Below are positions 54,654-63,533 of a stretch of 64,000 nucleotides of DNA, one piece after another (positions within the stretch are counted from its first letter, which is position 1; each line of letters starts with the position of its first letter). Made by a program: the position numbers and the translations under genes. The DNA is taken from the NCBI RefSeq assembly GCF_900188035.1, contig NZ_FZNN01000021.1:1-64000 (forward strand), given 5' to 3'. This DNA is from Puniceibacterium sediminis. GTDB taxonomy: Bacteria; Pseudomonadota; Alphaproteobacteria; Rhodobacterales; Rhodobacteraceae. A model generated the notes under the pieces. It was not told the DNA's origin. It ran no database searches and saw only the letters and a list, made by a program, of their open reading frames with translations.

Positions 54654-55160
54654 CTATGACGCTGGTGCAAAGCCCCCGTAAGTGCCGCCAAAGAACAGCA
54701 GCGGCGTGCCGGGGCGCGTGGTCACGCGCGTCACACGCGCCACGATGATCGTATGGTCGCCGCCTTCATGTTCAGCGGTCTTTTCGCATTCAAAGCGGGA
54801 CAGGCAGCCGCTGAGCAGTGGCACGCCATGCGCCCCTGTCGTCCAGTCGAATTCATGGAAGGCATCGCCGCTGCGGGCAAAACCCTTGCAATGGTCCAGC
54901 TGATCGTCGCCGATCACATGGATCGCGAAGTGCTCTGCGGCGGCGTAAAACGGGTAGCGCGAAGACGATTTGGCCGGCGACCAGAGCACCAGCGGCGGGT
55001 CGAGCGACAGGCTTGCAAAGCTGTTGGCGGTGATCCCCAGCGGGCCGTCATTGGTCGCGCAGGTGACGATGGTGACGCCGGTGCCGAACTGGCCAAGCGC
55101 CTCGCGGAAGGTGCGGGCATCCTCTGTCGCTGGATCAAAGCTGAGGGATGGAGCGGTCAT
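54654..55160 (-). CDS. Flavin reductase family protein (SmoA/HpaC-like)
   Basis: FMN reductase of 168 residues, the type that feeds reduced flavin to two-component monooxygenases. FREALGQFGTGVTIVTC, LGITANSFASLSLDPPLVLW and AEHFAIHVI are the family marks. It lies just after the aldo-keto reductase gene and two genes after the monooxygenase gene, which needs reduced FMN. In Agrobacterium sulfo-SMO clusters the same three enzymes are SmoA (flavin reductase), SmoB (6-oxoglucose reductase) and SmoC (monooxygenase). Confidence 0.9.
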   Translation of the reverse strand: MTAPSLSFDPATEDARTFREALGQFGTGVTIVTCATNDGPLGITANSFASLSLDPPLVLWSPAKSSSRYPFYAAAEHFAIHVIGDDQLDHCKGFARSGDAFHEFDWTTGAHGVPLLSGCLSRFECEKTAEHEGGDHTIIVARVTRVTTRPGTPLLFFGGTYGGFAPAS

Positions 55161-55190
55161 GCCGGGGCCTTTTTTTGCGGGGACATGGCG

Positions 55191-56081
55191 CTACGGCACT
55201 TCTTCGCCAATGGCGTGGGTATAGATTTCAAACCAGGTCTCCCGATCCATGTTGATCTTGGCAGCATCACCGATGCGGGCGATGCGGTCCAGATTGTTGG
55301 TGCCGAGAACAGGTAGGATGCGCGCGGGATGTGCCAAGAGCCAGGCGATGGCGGCGGCGGTTTCATCCGTGCCGTGCGCCGCGCCAACGTCCTTGAGCGC
55401 GGTCAGCAGAGAGGCATGTTTGGTGTCAAAGAACAGCGAGCCACCACCAAGCGGCGACCAGGCCATCGGCGGGACGCCACGTTCCTGCAAAAAGGCGATG
55501 TCACCATTGGTGAATGCGCCATATTCCAGCAGCGAAATCTCGATCTGGTTGGTACAGAGCGGTGTCTTCATCGCCGATTGCAGCAGGGTCCAGTCCCATG
55601 GCCGGAAGTTCGACACGCCCACGGCGCGGACCTTGCCGGAGGCAACCAGTTCATCCAGCGCGGTGCCCGTTTCAACATGGTCCATCAGCGGGTCGGGGCG
55701 GTGGATCAGCAGCACGTCGATATAGTCGGTCTTCATCAGCCGCAGGGAATGGTCGACCGAGGCAAGGATATGTGCGCGGCTGGTGTCGTAATGTTTGACA
55801 CGCGCATTCGAATACCGCCCCGCAGGCGCAACGATGTCGCATTTGGTGATGATTTCAATCTTGGCGCGCAGGGAGGGTGTCAGCGCGTCGCCCAGGATCT
55901 CTTCGGCCATGTAGCCGCCGTAGATGTCGGCCTGATCGATGGTGGTGATGCCCTGATCCAGACAGGCGTCGATCTTGGCGCGCACATGCTGGGGGCCGTG
56001 ATCCTTGTCATCGCCAAGCCGCCACATGCCATAGACAAGGCGGCTGAACGTGACATCGGGGGTCAGGGAAATGCGGTCCAT
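55191..56081 (-). CDS. Aldo/keto reductase (YdhF/SmoB-like)
   Basis: NAD(P)H-dependent reductase of 296 residues. Catalytic tyrosine region DQADIYGGY and lysine region EIITKCDIVAPAG are present, with VSNFRPWDWTLLQ and VLGTNNLDRI cofactor segments. It resembles the YdhF subgroup to which SmoB, the 6-oxoglucose reductase of oxidative sulfoquinovose breakdown, belongs. ATG 56081 overlaps the monooxygenase stop by one base; the frame to 56342 lies within that gene and is not used. Confidence 0.88.
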   Translation of the reverse strand: MDRISLTPDVTFSRLVYGMWRLGDDKDHGPQHVRAKIDACLDQGITTIDQADIYGGYMAEEILGDALTPSLRAKIEIITKCDIVAPAGRYSNARVKHYDTSRAHILASVDHSLRLMKTDYIDVLLIHRPDPLMDHVETGTALDELVASGKVRAVGVSNFRPWDWTLLQSAMKTPLCTNQIEISLLEYGAFTNGDIAFLQERGVPPMAWSPLGGGSLFFDTKHASLLTALKDVGAAHGTDETAAAIAWLLAHPARILPVLGTNNLDRIARIGDAAKINMDRETWFEIYTHAIGEEVP

Positions 56082-57235
56082 CAGCGTCTTTCTCCTACGC
56101 CAAGCGGCGTTTGGGGTGTCGTTGCAGGCACGCGACCGTAGGCGTGCGGAAGCGAACAGGTTTTCATCTGCGGCAATACGCGGCTGCCAAAGTGCCTGCA
56201 TTCGTCGATATGCGGATAGCCCGACAGGATAAAGGCCCGGATGCCCATTTTCTGGTAACTTTCCAGTTCTGACAGCACCTGATCGGTCGACCCCACCAGC
56301 GCCGCGCCGCAGCCTGACCGGGCGCGGCCCACGCCTGTCCACAGATGCGGCTCGATAAAGCCTTCCATATCGGCCAGCTCGCGGTTTTTTGCCTGATGCG
56401 ACACACCCAGCGACCCGGCATCCAGCGCCCGGTCGCGGATCACCTTGCCCTGATCATCGTCAAGCTGGCTGACAAGGTGGCGGGCGTATTCGCGGGCCTC
56501 GGCCTCGGTGTCGCGGACGATGACGTGGACGCGCAGGCCATAATCCAGCGTGCGGTTGTATCTGGCCGCGACCGCGTGAACATCCTGCATGCGTTGGGCA
56601 AGGGCGTCCTTGGTTTCGGGCCACATGAGGTAAACGTCGCAGTGCTGGCCGCACAATTCCAGCGCATCCGGTGAATAACCGCCGAAATAAAGCAGCGGGC
56701 CGCCGGTCTGGTAAGGTTTGACCGGGTCGGTGGTCAGGCCTTTGAAATCATAGACATCGCCGGTGTAATTGATCTCGTCCCGGGTCCAGGCCTGTTTCAG
56801 GATCTCGACCACCTCGCGCGACCGCTGGTAGCGAAAGGGCGAGGGTTCCTTTTGCCCCGGGAAGTCCGACGAGATGATGTTCACCGTCAGACGCCCCTGC
56901 AACATGTGATCCAGCGTCGCGATGGTGCGGGCCAGCATGATCGGCTGCATCTCTCCACAGCGCACGGCGGCCAGCATGTTGATGCGGTCGGTGATCGGTG
57001 CGCAGCCCGCGACAAAGGACAGGGTGTCCTGCCCGACCTGATAGGACGAGGGACAGAGGATGTTGCGAAAGCCCTGCGCCTCGGCCTCTTTCACGATGTC
57101 CGAACAATGTTGCCAGCTGGAGCGCAGCGCCCCGTCGGGCACACCCAGATAGGCATAATCGTCCGAGCAGAGGGCCGAGAACCAGGACACCTCGGCGGCG
57201 TCAAGATCGGGCGAAGTGATGGGCACGACGGTCAT
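56081..57235 (-). CDS. SsuD/SmoC-like flavin-dependent sulfonate monooxygenase
   Basis: LLM-class monooxygenase of 384 residues, SsuD type. AYLGVPDG, ILCPSSYQVGQDTLSF, GRLTVNIISSDFPGQ and LYFGGYSPDALELCGQHCDVYLMWPE are the flavin- and substrate-site segments of this group. Such enzymes use reduced FMN and oxygen to split a C-S bond of a sulfonate, giving sulfite and an aldehyde. First gene of a six-gene run, followed by the aldo-keto reductase and flavin reductase. Sulfoquinovose is the best guess for substrate, an alkanesulfonate the alternative. Confidence 0.88.
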   Translation of the reverse strand: MTVVPITSPDLDAAEVSWFSALCSDDYAYLGVPDGALRSSWQHCSDIVKEAEAQGFRNILCPSSYQVGQDTLSFVAGCAPITDRINMLAAVRCGEMQPIMLARTIATLDHMLQGRLTVNIISSDFPGQKEPSPFRYQRSREVVEILKQAWTRDEINYTGDVYDFKGLTTDPVKPYQTGGPLLYFGGYSPDALELCGQHCDVYLMWPETKDALAQRMQDVHAVAARYNRTLDYGLRVHVIVRDTEAEAREYARHLVSQLDDDQGKVIRDRALDAGSLGVSHQAKNRELADMEGFIEPHLWTGVGRARSGCGAALVGSTDQVLSELESYQKMGIRAFILSGYPHIDECRHFGSRVLPQMKTCSLPHAYGRVPATTPQTPLGVGERR

Positions 57236-57291
57236 CTGGGCACTTTCCGGGTAGCCGGGTTTTCACTTGCGTAGCATCGTCAATGATGTAG

Positions 57292-57309
57292 ATCAATAGT
57301 GTATCAATA
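57292..57309. promoter_or_regulatory. Candidate operator: two ATCAATA words 11 bases apart
   Basis: ATCAATA at 57292-57298 and again at 57303-57309 in the 82-base region between the divergent monooxygenase and GntR genes. Two copies alone could occur by chance in this AT-rich patch. The position is right for control of both units. Confidence 0.25.
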
Positions 57310-57317
57310 TCCTCTGG

Positions 57318-58034
57318 ATGCGCCCAGCCGTGACTGCCGACCGCCATGCCCTTCCGCTCTATGTGCAGCTGAGCGAGATGCTGATCCGCGAAATCAGCGC
57401 GGGGCGGCTGGTCAGTGGCGAGCGGCTTCCGCCCGAGCGTGAGATGGCGGCGCAGCTTGGCACCTCGGTCGGGACGCTGCGCAAGGCGCTGGCCGATCTG
57501 ACCGACAAGGGCCTGCTGGAACGCGTGCAGGGGTCGGGCAACTATGTGCGTGCGAAACCGGACGCCAAGTCGGTCTATTCCTTCTTTCGGGTCGAGCTTC
57601 TGGAGGGTGGCGGGTTGCCGCGCGCCGAATTGCTGGATGTGGCGCGGGTGGCCAAGGACGCCGGGTTGCCTGCTTTTGGCACCGCGCCCGATGCCCACCG
57701 CATCCGCCGCCTGCGCAGCCTGAACGCCACCCCCGCCGTGCTTGAGGAAATCTGGCTTGATGGCGCTTACGCCGATCGGCTGGACCCCGGGGAGATGTCG
57801 GAATCCCTCTACCTCTATTACCGCGAAGCACTGGGCCTGTGGATCACACGGGTGGAGGACCGCGTCGGTCTGGGCAGGGTGCCGGATTGGGCACCGGACA
57901 GGCTTGGCCCGCGCCCGGGGCAACCCTGCGTGATGGTCGAACGGATCAGCTGGGGGCAGGACGGCGCGCGGGCCGAGGTGTCGCGCAACTGGATAGACAC
58001 AACCGTGGCGCGCTATGTGGCGCGCCTGGCGTAA
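57318..58034 (+). CDS. GntR family transcriptional regulator
   Basis: Regulator of 238 residues. The winged helix at about 10-75 reads REISAGRLVSGERLPPEREM and GTSVGTLRKALADLTDKGLL, and a UTRA-type ligand domain follows. It is divergent from the monooxygenase run and read together with the Gfo/Idh/MocA gene that begins 11 bases after its stop. It is the obvious local regulator of both units; the inducer would be the sulfonated sugar or a product of it. Confidence 0.9.
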   Translation: MRPAVTADRHALPLYVQLSEMLIREISAGRLVSGERLPPEREMAAQLGTSVGTLRKALADLTDKGLLERVQGSGNYVRAKPDAKSVYSFFRVELLEGGGLPRAELLDVARVAKDAGLPAFGTAPDAHRIRRLRSLNATPAVLEEIWLDGAYADRLDPGEMSESLYLYYREALGLWITRVEDRVGLGRVPDWAPDRLGPRPGQPCVMVERISWGQDGARAEVSRNWIDTTVARYVARLA

Positions 58035-58045
58035 GGGCGGAACGC

Positions 58046-59146
58046 ATGAAGACGATCAACTATGGCATTATCGGCTGCGGCATGATGGGGCAGGAGCATC
58101 TGCGCAACATCGCCTTGCTTGACGGTGCCCGCGTCGCCGCGATCTATGAACCCGACGACGCGATGGCGCAGGCCGCGCTGGATCTGGTGCCCGCCGCGCA
58201 GCGTATGCCTTCGATTGAGGCGTTGCTGGACCTGCCCGATCTTGACGCGCTGGTGATGGTGTCGCCCAACCATCTGCATCTGGCGCAGCTGGAACTGATC
58301 GCGGCGCTGCGCCCTTTGCCCGTGCTGGTGGAAAAGCCGCTTTATACCAACACAGAGGATGCCGCGCGGGTGCGGCACATCATGGAAACCTACCCGGCGC
58401 CGGTCTGGGTGGCGATGGAATACCGCTATATGCCGCCCATCGCGGCGCTTCTGGATCAGGCGCAGGCGGCCACTGGCGGCGTGCAGATGCTGACCATCCG
58501 CGAACACCGGTTCCCGTTCCTGGAAAAGGTCGGCGACTGGAACCGGTTCAACCGCAATACCGGCGGGACGCTGGTTGAAAAGTGCTGCCACTTCTTTGAC
58601 CTGATGCGGCTGGTACTGAAGTCAGAGCCTGTGCGCGTGATGGCCAGCGGCGGGCAGGCGGTGAACCACAAGGACGAAAGTTACGGCGGCGAGGTGCCCG
58701 ATGTCTGGGACCATGCCTATGTGATTGTCGATTTCGCCTCTGGTGCCCGTGCAATGTTGGAATTGTGCATGTTCGCCGAAGGCAGCCGGTATCAGGAAGA
58801 GATCAGCGCGGTCGGCCCGACGGGCAAGATCGAGGCGCTTGTGCCCGGGCCGGGACGGTTCTGGCCGGTGCAACTGGGCAGTCCACCGGTACCGCAGTTG
58901 ATCGTCAGCCCGCGTATGCCGAAAGGGCCGCAGCGGATCGAAATTCCGGTCGACCCCACGCTGTTGGCCGCGGGGGATCACAACGGATCGACCTTTTATC
59001 AGCATCAGCGTTTTCTGGCTGTGGTGCGTGGCGGCGGATCGCCCGAGGTCAGCCTGAGTGACGGCTATGCCGCCGTGCGGATGGGGCTGGCCGCGCAGGA
59101 ATCCGCGTCGACCGGTCAGGCCGTGAGCCTTGCACCAGAGGCTTAG
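58046..59146 (+). CDS. Gfo/Idh/MocA family oxidoreductase (possible NAD-dependent sulfoquinovosidase)
   Basis: Rossmann-fold protein of 366 residues. GIIGCGMMGQEHLRNIA is the dinucleotide site and VEKPLYTN the conserved lysine region (VxKPL). WNRFNRNTGGTLVEKCCHFFDLMRL is the usual histidine helix. Members oxidise sugars; one branch (GH188) hydrolyses sulfoquinovosides with NAD as a transient oxidant. No GH31 sulfoquinovosidase is visible, so this protein could fill that role; it could equally be an ordinary sugar dehydrogenase. ATG 58046 begins the fold, and a longer frame inside the GntR gene is rejected. Confidence 0.85.
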   Translation: MKTINYGIIGCGMMGQEHLRNIALLDGARVAAIYEPDDAMAQAALDLVPAAQRMPSIEALLDLPDLDALVMVSPNHLHLAQLELIAALRPLPVLVEKPLYTNTEDAARVRHIMETYPAPVWVAMEYRYMPPIAALLDQAQAATGGVQMLTIREHRFPFLEKVGDWNRFNRNTGGTLVEKCCHFFDLMRLVLKSEPVRVMASGGQAVNHKDESYGGEVPDVWDHAYVIVDFASGARAMLELCMFAEGSRYQEEISAVGPTGKIEALVPGPGRFWPVQLGSPPVPQLIVSPRMPKGPQRIEIPVDPTLLAAGDHNGSTFYQHQRFLAVVRGGGSPEVSLSDGYAAVRMGLAAQESASTGQAVSLAPEA

Positions 59147-59238
59147 TACGACCTAGGCGGTGCGCCGGGCGATTGTGGGTCGCTTTTGGTCGCATCGAAG
59201 GATAGCTGAGCAGCGGGATCAGCTGAAAAGGAGCCGGG

Positions 59239-59748
59239 ATGGCCTGTGTATTATGCGGCGCCGACGAAGCGCGCGAATTTACCGTCGCACCAAAGCAAGT
59301 CGAAGTGGCGGTCTGCGATACCTGTCGGGATGGACTTGAGAACGGCCCGCAGGATGTGCCGCACTGGCAATGCCTGAACGAGGCGATCTGGTCCGAGGAG
59401 TCAGCGGTCAAGGTGCTGGCCTGGCGTCTGCTGAACGCGCTGGATGCCCTATGGGCGAAAGAGCTGTTGGAAATCGCCTATCTTGAACCCGATGATCTGG
59501 ACTGGGCACAGGCGGGCGTGACGGAAGCGCCGGATGTGGTGCATCGCGACAGCAACGGGGTGGTGCTGGTGCAGGGTGACACGGTGGTGCTGATCAAGGA
59601 TCTGAACGTCAAGGGTGCGGGTTTTACCGCCAAGCGGGGCACATCGGTGCGGGGCATTTCGCTGGTGGCGGACAATGCCGAGCATATCGAGGGCCGTGTC
59701 GAGGGGCAGCGCATCGTGATCCTGACGCAGTTCGTCAAGAAGTCCTGA
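59239..59748 (+). CDS. PhnA/YjdM family protein
   Basis: Small protein of 169 residues. The N-terminus has two CxxC-type pairs (CVLCG, CDTCR) for zinc. The C-terminal domain DSNGVVLVQGDTVVLIKDLNVKG is the PhnA/YjdM hallmark. Despite the name it is not required for phosphonate breakdown; the role is unknown. It stands alone, after a 92-base gap. Confidence 0.88.
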   Translation: MACVLCGADEAREFTVAPKQVEVAVCDTCRDGLENGPQDVPHWQCLNEAIWSEESAVKVLAWRLLNALDALWAKELLEIAYLEPDDLDWAQAGVTEAPDVVHRDSNGVVLVQGDTVVLIKDLNVKGAGFTAKRGTSVRGISLVADNAEHIEGRVEGQRIVILTQFVKKS

Positions 59749-59787
59749 ACGCGGCCCACTGGTGTCTGAATATCGCAGGCGCGCAGT

Positions 59788-60231
59788 TCAGGCGGCGGTA
59801 TCGAGCCAGATCGTGACGGGACCGTCGTTGATGAGGCTGACAGCCATGTCCGCGCCAAAGCGCCCGGAGGCGACGGGAATGCCCTGCGACTGGATGCAGC
59901 CCGCGAAGTATTCATATAGGCGGCGGCCGTCCTCAGGCGGGGCAGCGGTGGAAAAGCCGGGGCGGTTGCCGCGCGAGGTGTCGGCGGCGAGGGTGAACTG
60001 GCTGACGACAAGTGCCGCACCACCGGTGTCGAGGACCGAGCGGTTCATCTTGCCCGCGTCGTCGGTGAAAATCCGCAGCTTCGCGATCTTGGCGGCGAGC
60101 TTGTCTGCCTCGACCTCGGTATCGCCGTGCATGGCGCAGATGAGGATCAGCAGCCCGGGACCGATTTCCCCCAGAACGGCACCTTCGACAGTCACCGAGG
60201 CGTGAGTGACCCGTTGCAGCAGTGCCCTCAC
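59788..60231 (-). CDS. dtd: D-aminoacyl-tRNA deacylase
   Basis: Enzyme of 147 residues that removes wrongly attached D-amino acids from t[16 protein letters not shown] is the usual N-terminus, [15 protein letters not shown] holds the conserved SQFTL motif, and [10 protein letters not shown] the Asn-x-GPVT motif. GTG 60231 starts right at the family N-terminus and shares four bases (GTGA) with the sugar-kinase stop; ATG 60246 is an alternative that adds five residues. Confidence 0.93.
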   Translation of the reverse strand: MRALLQRVTHASVTVEGAVLGEIGPGLLILICAMHGDTEVEADKLAAKIAKLRIFTDDAGKMNRSVLDTGGAALVVSQFTLAADTSRGNRPGFSTAAPPEDGRRLYEYFAGCIQSQGIPVASGRFGADMAVSLINDGPVTIWLDTAA

Positions 60232-61130
60232 AGTTCGTTCAGCCATGGGGGATTGGCCCCGGCGCGGCTGACGGTGATGGCGGCGGCGCGGGCACCCAGT
60301 TCGACGGCGGGTTTCAGGCTGTCCAGCGTCGCCGCGCGCAGGGTGGCGCGGTCCAGCAGGCCATCGCGGGCTAGCCCGGCCAGCAGACCGGCGTTGAAGG
60401 TATCGCCCGCGCCAACGGTGTCCACGACGGTGGCCTTGGTGGCGGGCACGCGCAGGGTTTCGGTGGCGGTGGTGGCATCCACGCCTTCGGCGCCGCGGGT
60501 GACCAGCACAAGGGCCGCACCATCGGCAATCAAGGCTTCGGGCGTGGTGCCGATCCAGGCCATATCCTCGTCCGAGACCTTGATGATATCGGCGCGGGGC
60601 AGCATGGCGGTCAGACGGTTGCGATAGGCGTCTTCGTCGGTGATGAAACCGGGCCGGATGTTCGGATCTATCATTATCACGCGCTTGCCCGCTTCGCGCA
60701 GGCAGAGCATCGTATAGGTGGCTGCGGCAGGTTCGGAAACAAGGCTGATACCGCCAAAAAACAGGGCCTTGACCGTGTCGTGCAGGTCAGGAAGGTCCTG
60801 CGCGGTGAGCATCCGGCCGGCGGTCATTTCGTCATAGAACGCATATTGGGCATGGCCGTCAGTGAGCGTCACAAAGGCCAGCGTTGTGGGCCGGTCGCTG
60901 CGCGGGGACAGGGAATAATCCACCTGCGAGGCATCAAGAGACGCGCAGAGCTGGCTGCCGAACAGGTCGGTCGACAGGCCGCCGAAATAGCCCGCCGGCG
61001 CGCCAAGACGACCCAGGGCGATGGCCGTGTTGAAAACCGCCCCACCCGGCAGAGGCGCAAAGGCCGGTTCGCCTGCCACGGTTACGCGCGGCAACATGTC
61101 GATCAGGGATTCGCCGCAGCACAGGATCAT
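60228..61130 (-). CDS. PfkB family carbohydrate kinase (fructokinase-like)
   Basis: Ribokinase-fold sugar kinase of 300 residues. [17 protein letters not shown] near residue 27 is the first PfkB signature and [18 protein letters not shown] the second, with catalytic Asp in GAGD. Similar enzymes phosphorylate fructose or other ketoses. It is coupled to dtd by a four-base overlap. The sugar cannot be assigned. Confidence 0.87.
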   Translation of the reverse strand: MILCCGESLIDMLPRVTVAGEPAFAPLPGGAVFNTAIALGRLGAPAGYFGGLSTDLFGSQLCASLDASQVDYSLSPRSDRPTTLAFVTLTDGHAQYAFYDEMTAGRMLTAQDLPDLHDTVKALFFGGISLVSEPAAATYTMLCLREAGKRVIMIDPNIRPGFITDEDAYRNRLTAMLPRADIIKVSDEDMAWIGTTPEALIADGAALVLVTRGAEGVDATTATETLRVPATKATVVDTVGAGDTFNAGLLAGLARDGLLDRATLRAATLDSLKPAVELGARAAAITVSRAGANPPWLNEL

Positions 61131-61170
61131 GGGGACCTCCGGTTTGTGTTTGCGCTAAACTGCCTTGTGG

Positions 61171-61200
61171 AGGCTGCGGGGGCAAGCCCCTGTGCAGCCT
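61171..61200 (-). terminator. Hairpin between the zinc-ribbon and sugar-kinase genes
   Basis: AGGCTGC (61171-61177) pairs with GCAGCCT (61194-61200) and inner GGGGC with GCCCC. It follows the stop of the zinc-ribbon gene on the minus strand. No clean T-run, so terminator function is tentative. Confidence 0.4.
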
Positions 61201-61228
61201 GAGCGTGGAAGGGAGCGGTGGCCCGGAC

Positions 61229-62341
61229 CTACTGGTTCATCGCGATCACATAGCCCACGCCGGCCGCGACAATCGCCCCCAGAATCACGGCCAAGGCGAT
61301 CTTCCAGGCGGACCAGGGGCGTTCGCCCTGCACCCGGCCGGTCTGGCCGTTGACCACGAACCGGTAGGTCTGACCACGGTATTTGTAGGCCGCCAGCCAG
61401 ACCGGCAGCAGCACATGTTTGAAGGTTACGGCACTGACATCGGTATCAAGGCTGTGGATGCGCTGCTGATCGCCGCCGATGTCGAACTTCACGTCCCGCG
61501 CGATCTGCTGATCCATCAGGGTGCGCGCCTCGGTAAAACCGGTGTCGAGGTCGACGGTATAGCCCTCGGCCCGGAAGCCGGCCAGGAATTCGGGGCGATA
61601 GGGTTCAAGCCGGGTCAGATCCCAGGGTTGCAGCGCATCGGTGAACCGCTTGGGCAGCGAGGTCGAGGCCAGCACCAGAACATCGTCAAAGAACCGGGCG
61701 ACGCGGCCGGAAACCGGGTGCCAGCGGATCTTCTGGACGCGCTGCATCTGGGGTTTGCCGTCGCGCATCACGGTGCGGGTTTCGTAATAGATCGTGCCGC
61801 GTTCGCCCCGGTAACTGGATTTGGTGTCGGCGTCATAGGTCCAGTAGGGGACGTAAATCCCCTGCATCCGGCGGCCCTTGCGGGCATAATCCGTAAGGCC
61901 GTTTGGCGCGAACCAGAGACCACCCAGCCAGTCCGTCATCGCGGTCTTGGCCTTGGGTTCATCAAGTTCGAACGGCAGCACGCCGCGTGGTTTGATATGG
62001 CGGTGGATGCCGGTGTCGGCCACCACGGGCGTGGCGCAGAACGGGCATTCGGTGGCGTGGACATCCGGGTCGAATTCCACCTGTGCTGCGCAGTTGGGAC
62101 AGGTGGTGACGCGGGTTTCCTCAATCTCTTGCAGCGGCAGAAGGTTGTCGAGCGCGCGGCGGAAATCCAGCTCCTTGATCCCGGCGCCCCAAGGGCCGCT
62201 GGTGCCTTCGACCTTTTGGGTGTTTCCGCAGTGGTCGCAGACCAAAAGCCCCTGCGCCGGGGCAAAACGCATGTCCGAGCCGCAGGCATCGCAGGGGAAA
62301 CGGTGCTCGTGTATCGGTGCGGTCGGCGGGGTGTCGGACAT
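61229..62341 (-). CDS. Zinc-ribbon membrane protein (TFIIB-type zinc ribbon)
   Basis: Protein of 370 residues. Four CxxC pairs (PCDAC, VCDHC, TCPNC, ECPFC) in the first 100 residues form zinc ribbons, and a helix near the C-terminus (IALAVILGAIVAAGVGYVIA) anchors it. The middle resembles proteins found next to SPFH/YdjI-type genes in many bacteria, with VPYWTYDADT typical. It lies 49 bases after the SPFH gene on the same strand. The function is unknown, perhaps membrane quality control with the SPFH protein. Confidence 0.78.
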   Translation of the reverse strand: MSDTPPTAPIHEHRFPCDACGSDMRFAPAQGLLVCDHCGNTQKVEGTSGPWGAGIKELDFRRALDNLLPLQEIEETRVTTCPNCAAQVEFDPDVHATECPFCATPVVADTGIHRHIKPRGVLPFELDEPKAKTAMTDWLGGLWFAPNGLTDYARKGRRMQGIYVPYWTYDADTKSSYRGERGTIYYETRTVMRDGKPQMQRVQKIRWHPVSGRVARFFDDVLVLASTSLPKRFTDALQPWDLTRLEPYRPEFLAGFRAEGYTVDLDTGFTEARTLMDQQIARDVKFDIGGDQQRIHSLDTDVSAVTFKHVLLPVWLAAYKYRGQTYRFVVNGQTGRVQGERPWSAWKIALAVILGAIVAAGVGYVIAMNQ

Positions 62342-62390
62342 GGACTTTTTGCTTCCGGCGGGAATGTTCAGCGGCGGATGAAGTCGGGGG

Positions 62391-63506
62391 TCAGCTGCCC
62401 GGCGGGGGCGGCGGCAGCACGGTGAAAAGCTGGGCCAGTTCGGTCACATCCTCGGCCCGCAGCCAGCCATCCTGACCGGCGGTCCAGACATAGGTTTCGC
62501 GGCTGAGGTCACCGGCTGCGGCCATGCGGCCAAGCGCTGCGCGCGAGAAGGGGCCTTTGGTCTGGCCGCTCTCGGCGATGTGCCAGACGTGTTCGACCGG
62601 CGGCGGGGGCGGCGCTGCCGCGGGCTGCGGCTGAGCGGGGGCGGTGCCCCAGGGGCCCTGACTGGCCATCTGGCCCGCCATCGCCATGCCCATGCCTGCC
62701 CCCAGACCAGCGGCCATGCCACCACCGGCGGGGTTGTTGGCGGCGGCGGTCATTGCCTCGGCTGCGGAATATTGGGTGAACTTGCCCAGATCGCCCGCGA
62801 GGCCCATCGATGTACGTTTATCCAGCGCCTGTTCCACGGCGGGGGGGAGCGAGATGTTTTCGATATACATCTCGGGCATGGTCAGGCCGTAGCCCGCGAT
62901 GGTTTTTGACACCTCGCCGGCAACCAGCTTGCCCAGATCGCCCGTGTTGGCCGCCATATCCAGCACCGGAATGCCGGACGAGGCGAGCACGCGCGACACC
63001 TCTTGCACGATGATGTTGCGGATCTGAAAGCTGATCTCATCCATGGTGAATTCGCCGTCTGTCCCGACAATCTCGGTCAGGAACTTTGCGGCATCCGTCA
63101 CGCGGATGGCATAGGTGCCAAAGGCCCGCAGGCGGACCGGTCCGAATTCCGGATCGCGGGCGATGATCGGGTTCTTGGTGCCCCACTTCAGATCGTTGAA
63201 GCGGGTGGTGTTGACGTAATAGATTTCGGATTTGAACGGGGATTTGAAGCCGTGATCCCAGTGCTGCAATGACGTCAGGACCGGCATGTTGTTGGTTTCG
63301 AGCATATAAAGCCCCGGCGTGAACACATCCGCCAGCTGCCCTTCGTGCACGAAGACCGCCGCCTGACCTTCGCGCACGGTCAGTTTGGCACCGTACTTGA
63401 TTTCGTGGCCCTCGCGTTCGAAACGCCAGACCATCGTGTCGCGGGTGTCGTCGGTCCACTGGATGACGTCGATGAACTGTCCGCTGAGAAAGTCGAAAAT
63501 GCCCAT
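62391..63506 (-). CDS. SPFH domain protein with C-terminal GYF_2 domain
   Basis: Protein of 371 residues. The SPFH domain is residues 1 to about 220, with VREGQAAVFVHEGQLADVFTPG a clear match. An Ala/Gly/Met-rich segment and a Pro-rich linker follow, then a GYF_2 domain (about 305-360, HVWHIAESGQTKGPFSRAALG). It resembles virion-core/YdjI-type SPFH proteins. It has no N-terminal membrane helix. The adjacent zinc-ribbon gene is its common partner. Confidence 0.85.
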   Translation of the reverse strand: MGIFDFLSGQFIDVIQWTDDTRDTMVWRFEREGHEIKYGAKLTVREGQAAVFVHEGQLADVFTPGLYMLETNNMPVLTSLQHWDHGFKSPFKSEIYYVNTTRFNDLKWGTKNPIIARDPEFGPVRLRAFGTYAIRVTDAAKFLTEIVGTDGEFTMDEISFQIRNIIVQEVSRVLASSGIPVLDMAANTGDLGKLVAGEVSKTIAGYGLTMPEMYIENISLPPAVEQALDKRTSMGLAGDLGKFTQYSAAEAMTAAANNPAGGGMAAGLGAGMGMAMAGQMASQGPWGTAPAQPQPAAAPPPPPVEHVWHIAESGQTKGPFSRAALGRMAAAGDLSRETYVWTAGQDGWLRAEDVTELAQLFTVLPPPPPGS

Positions 63507-63533
63507 GTCATGGTCTCCTGTCGGTGATTGGCG

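Noticed and set aside
61205-62425. 406-codon open frame on the plus strand
   Set aside because: Antisense to the zinc-ribbon membrane protein, whose CxxC pairs support the minus-strand reading.
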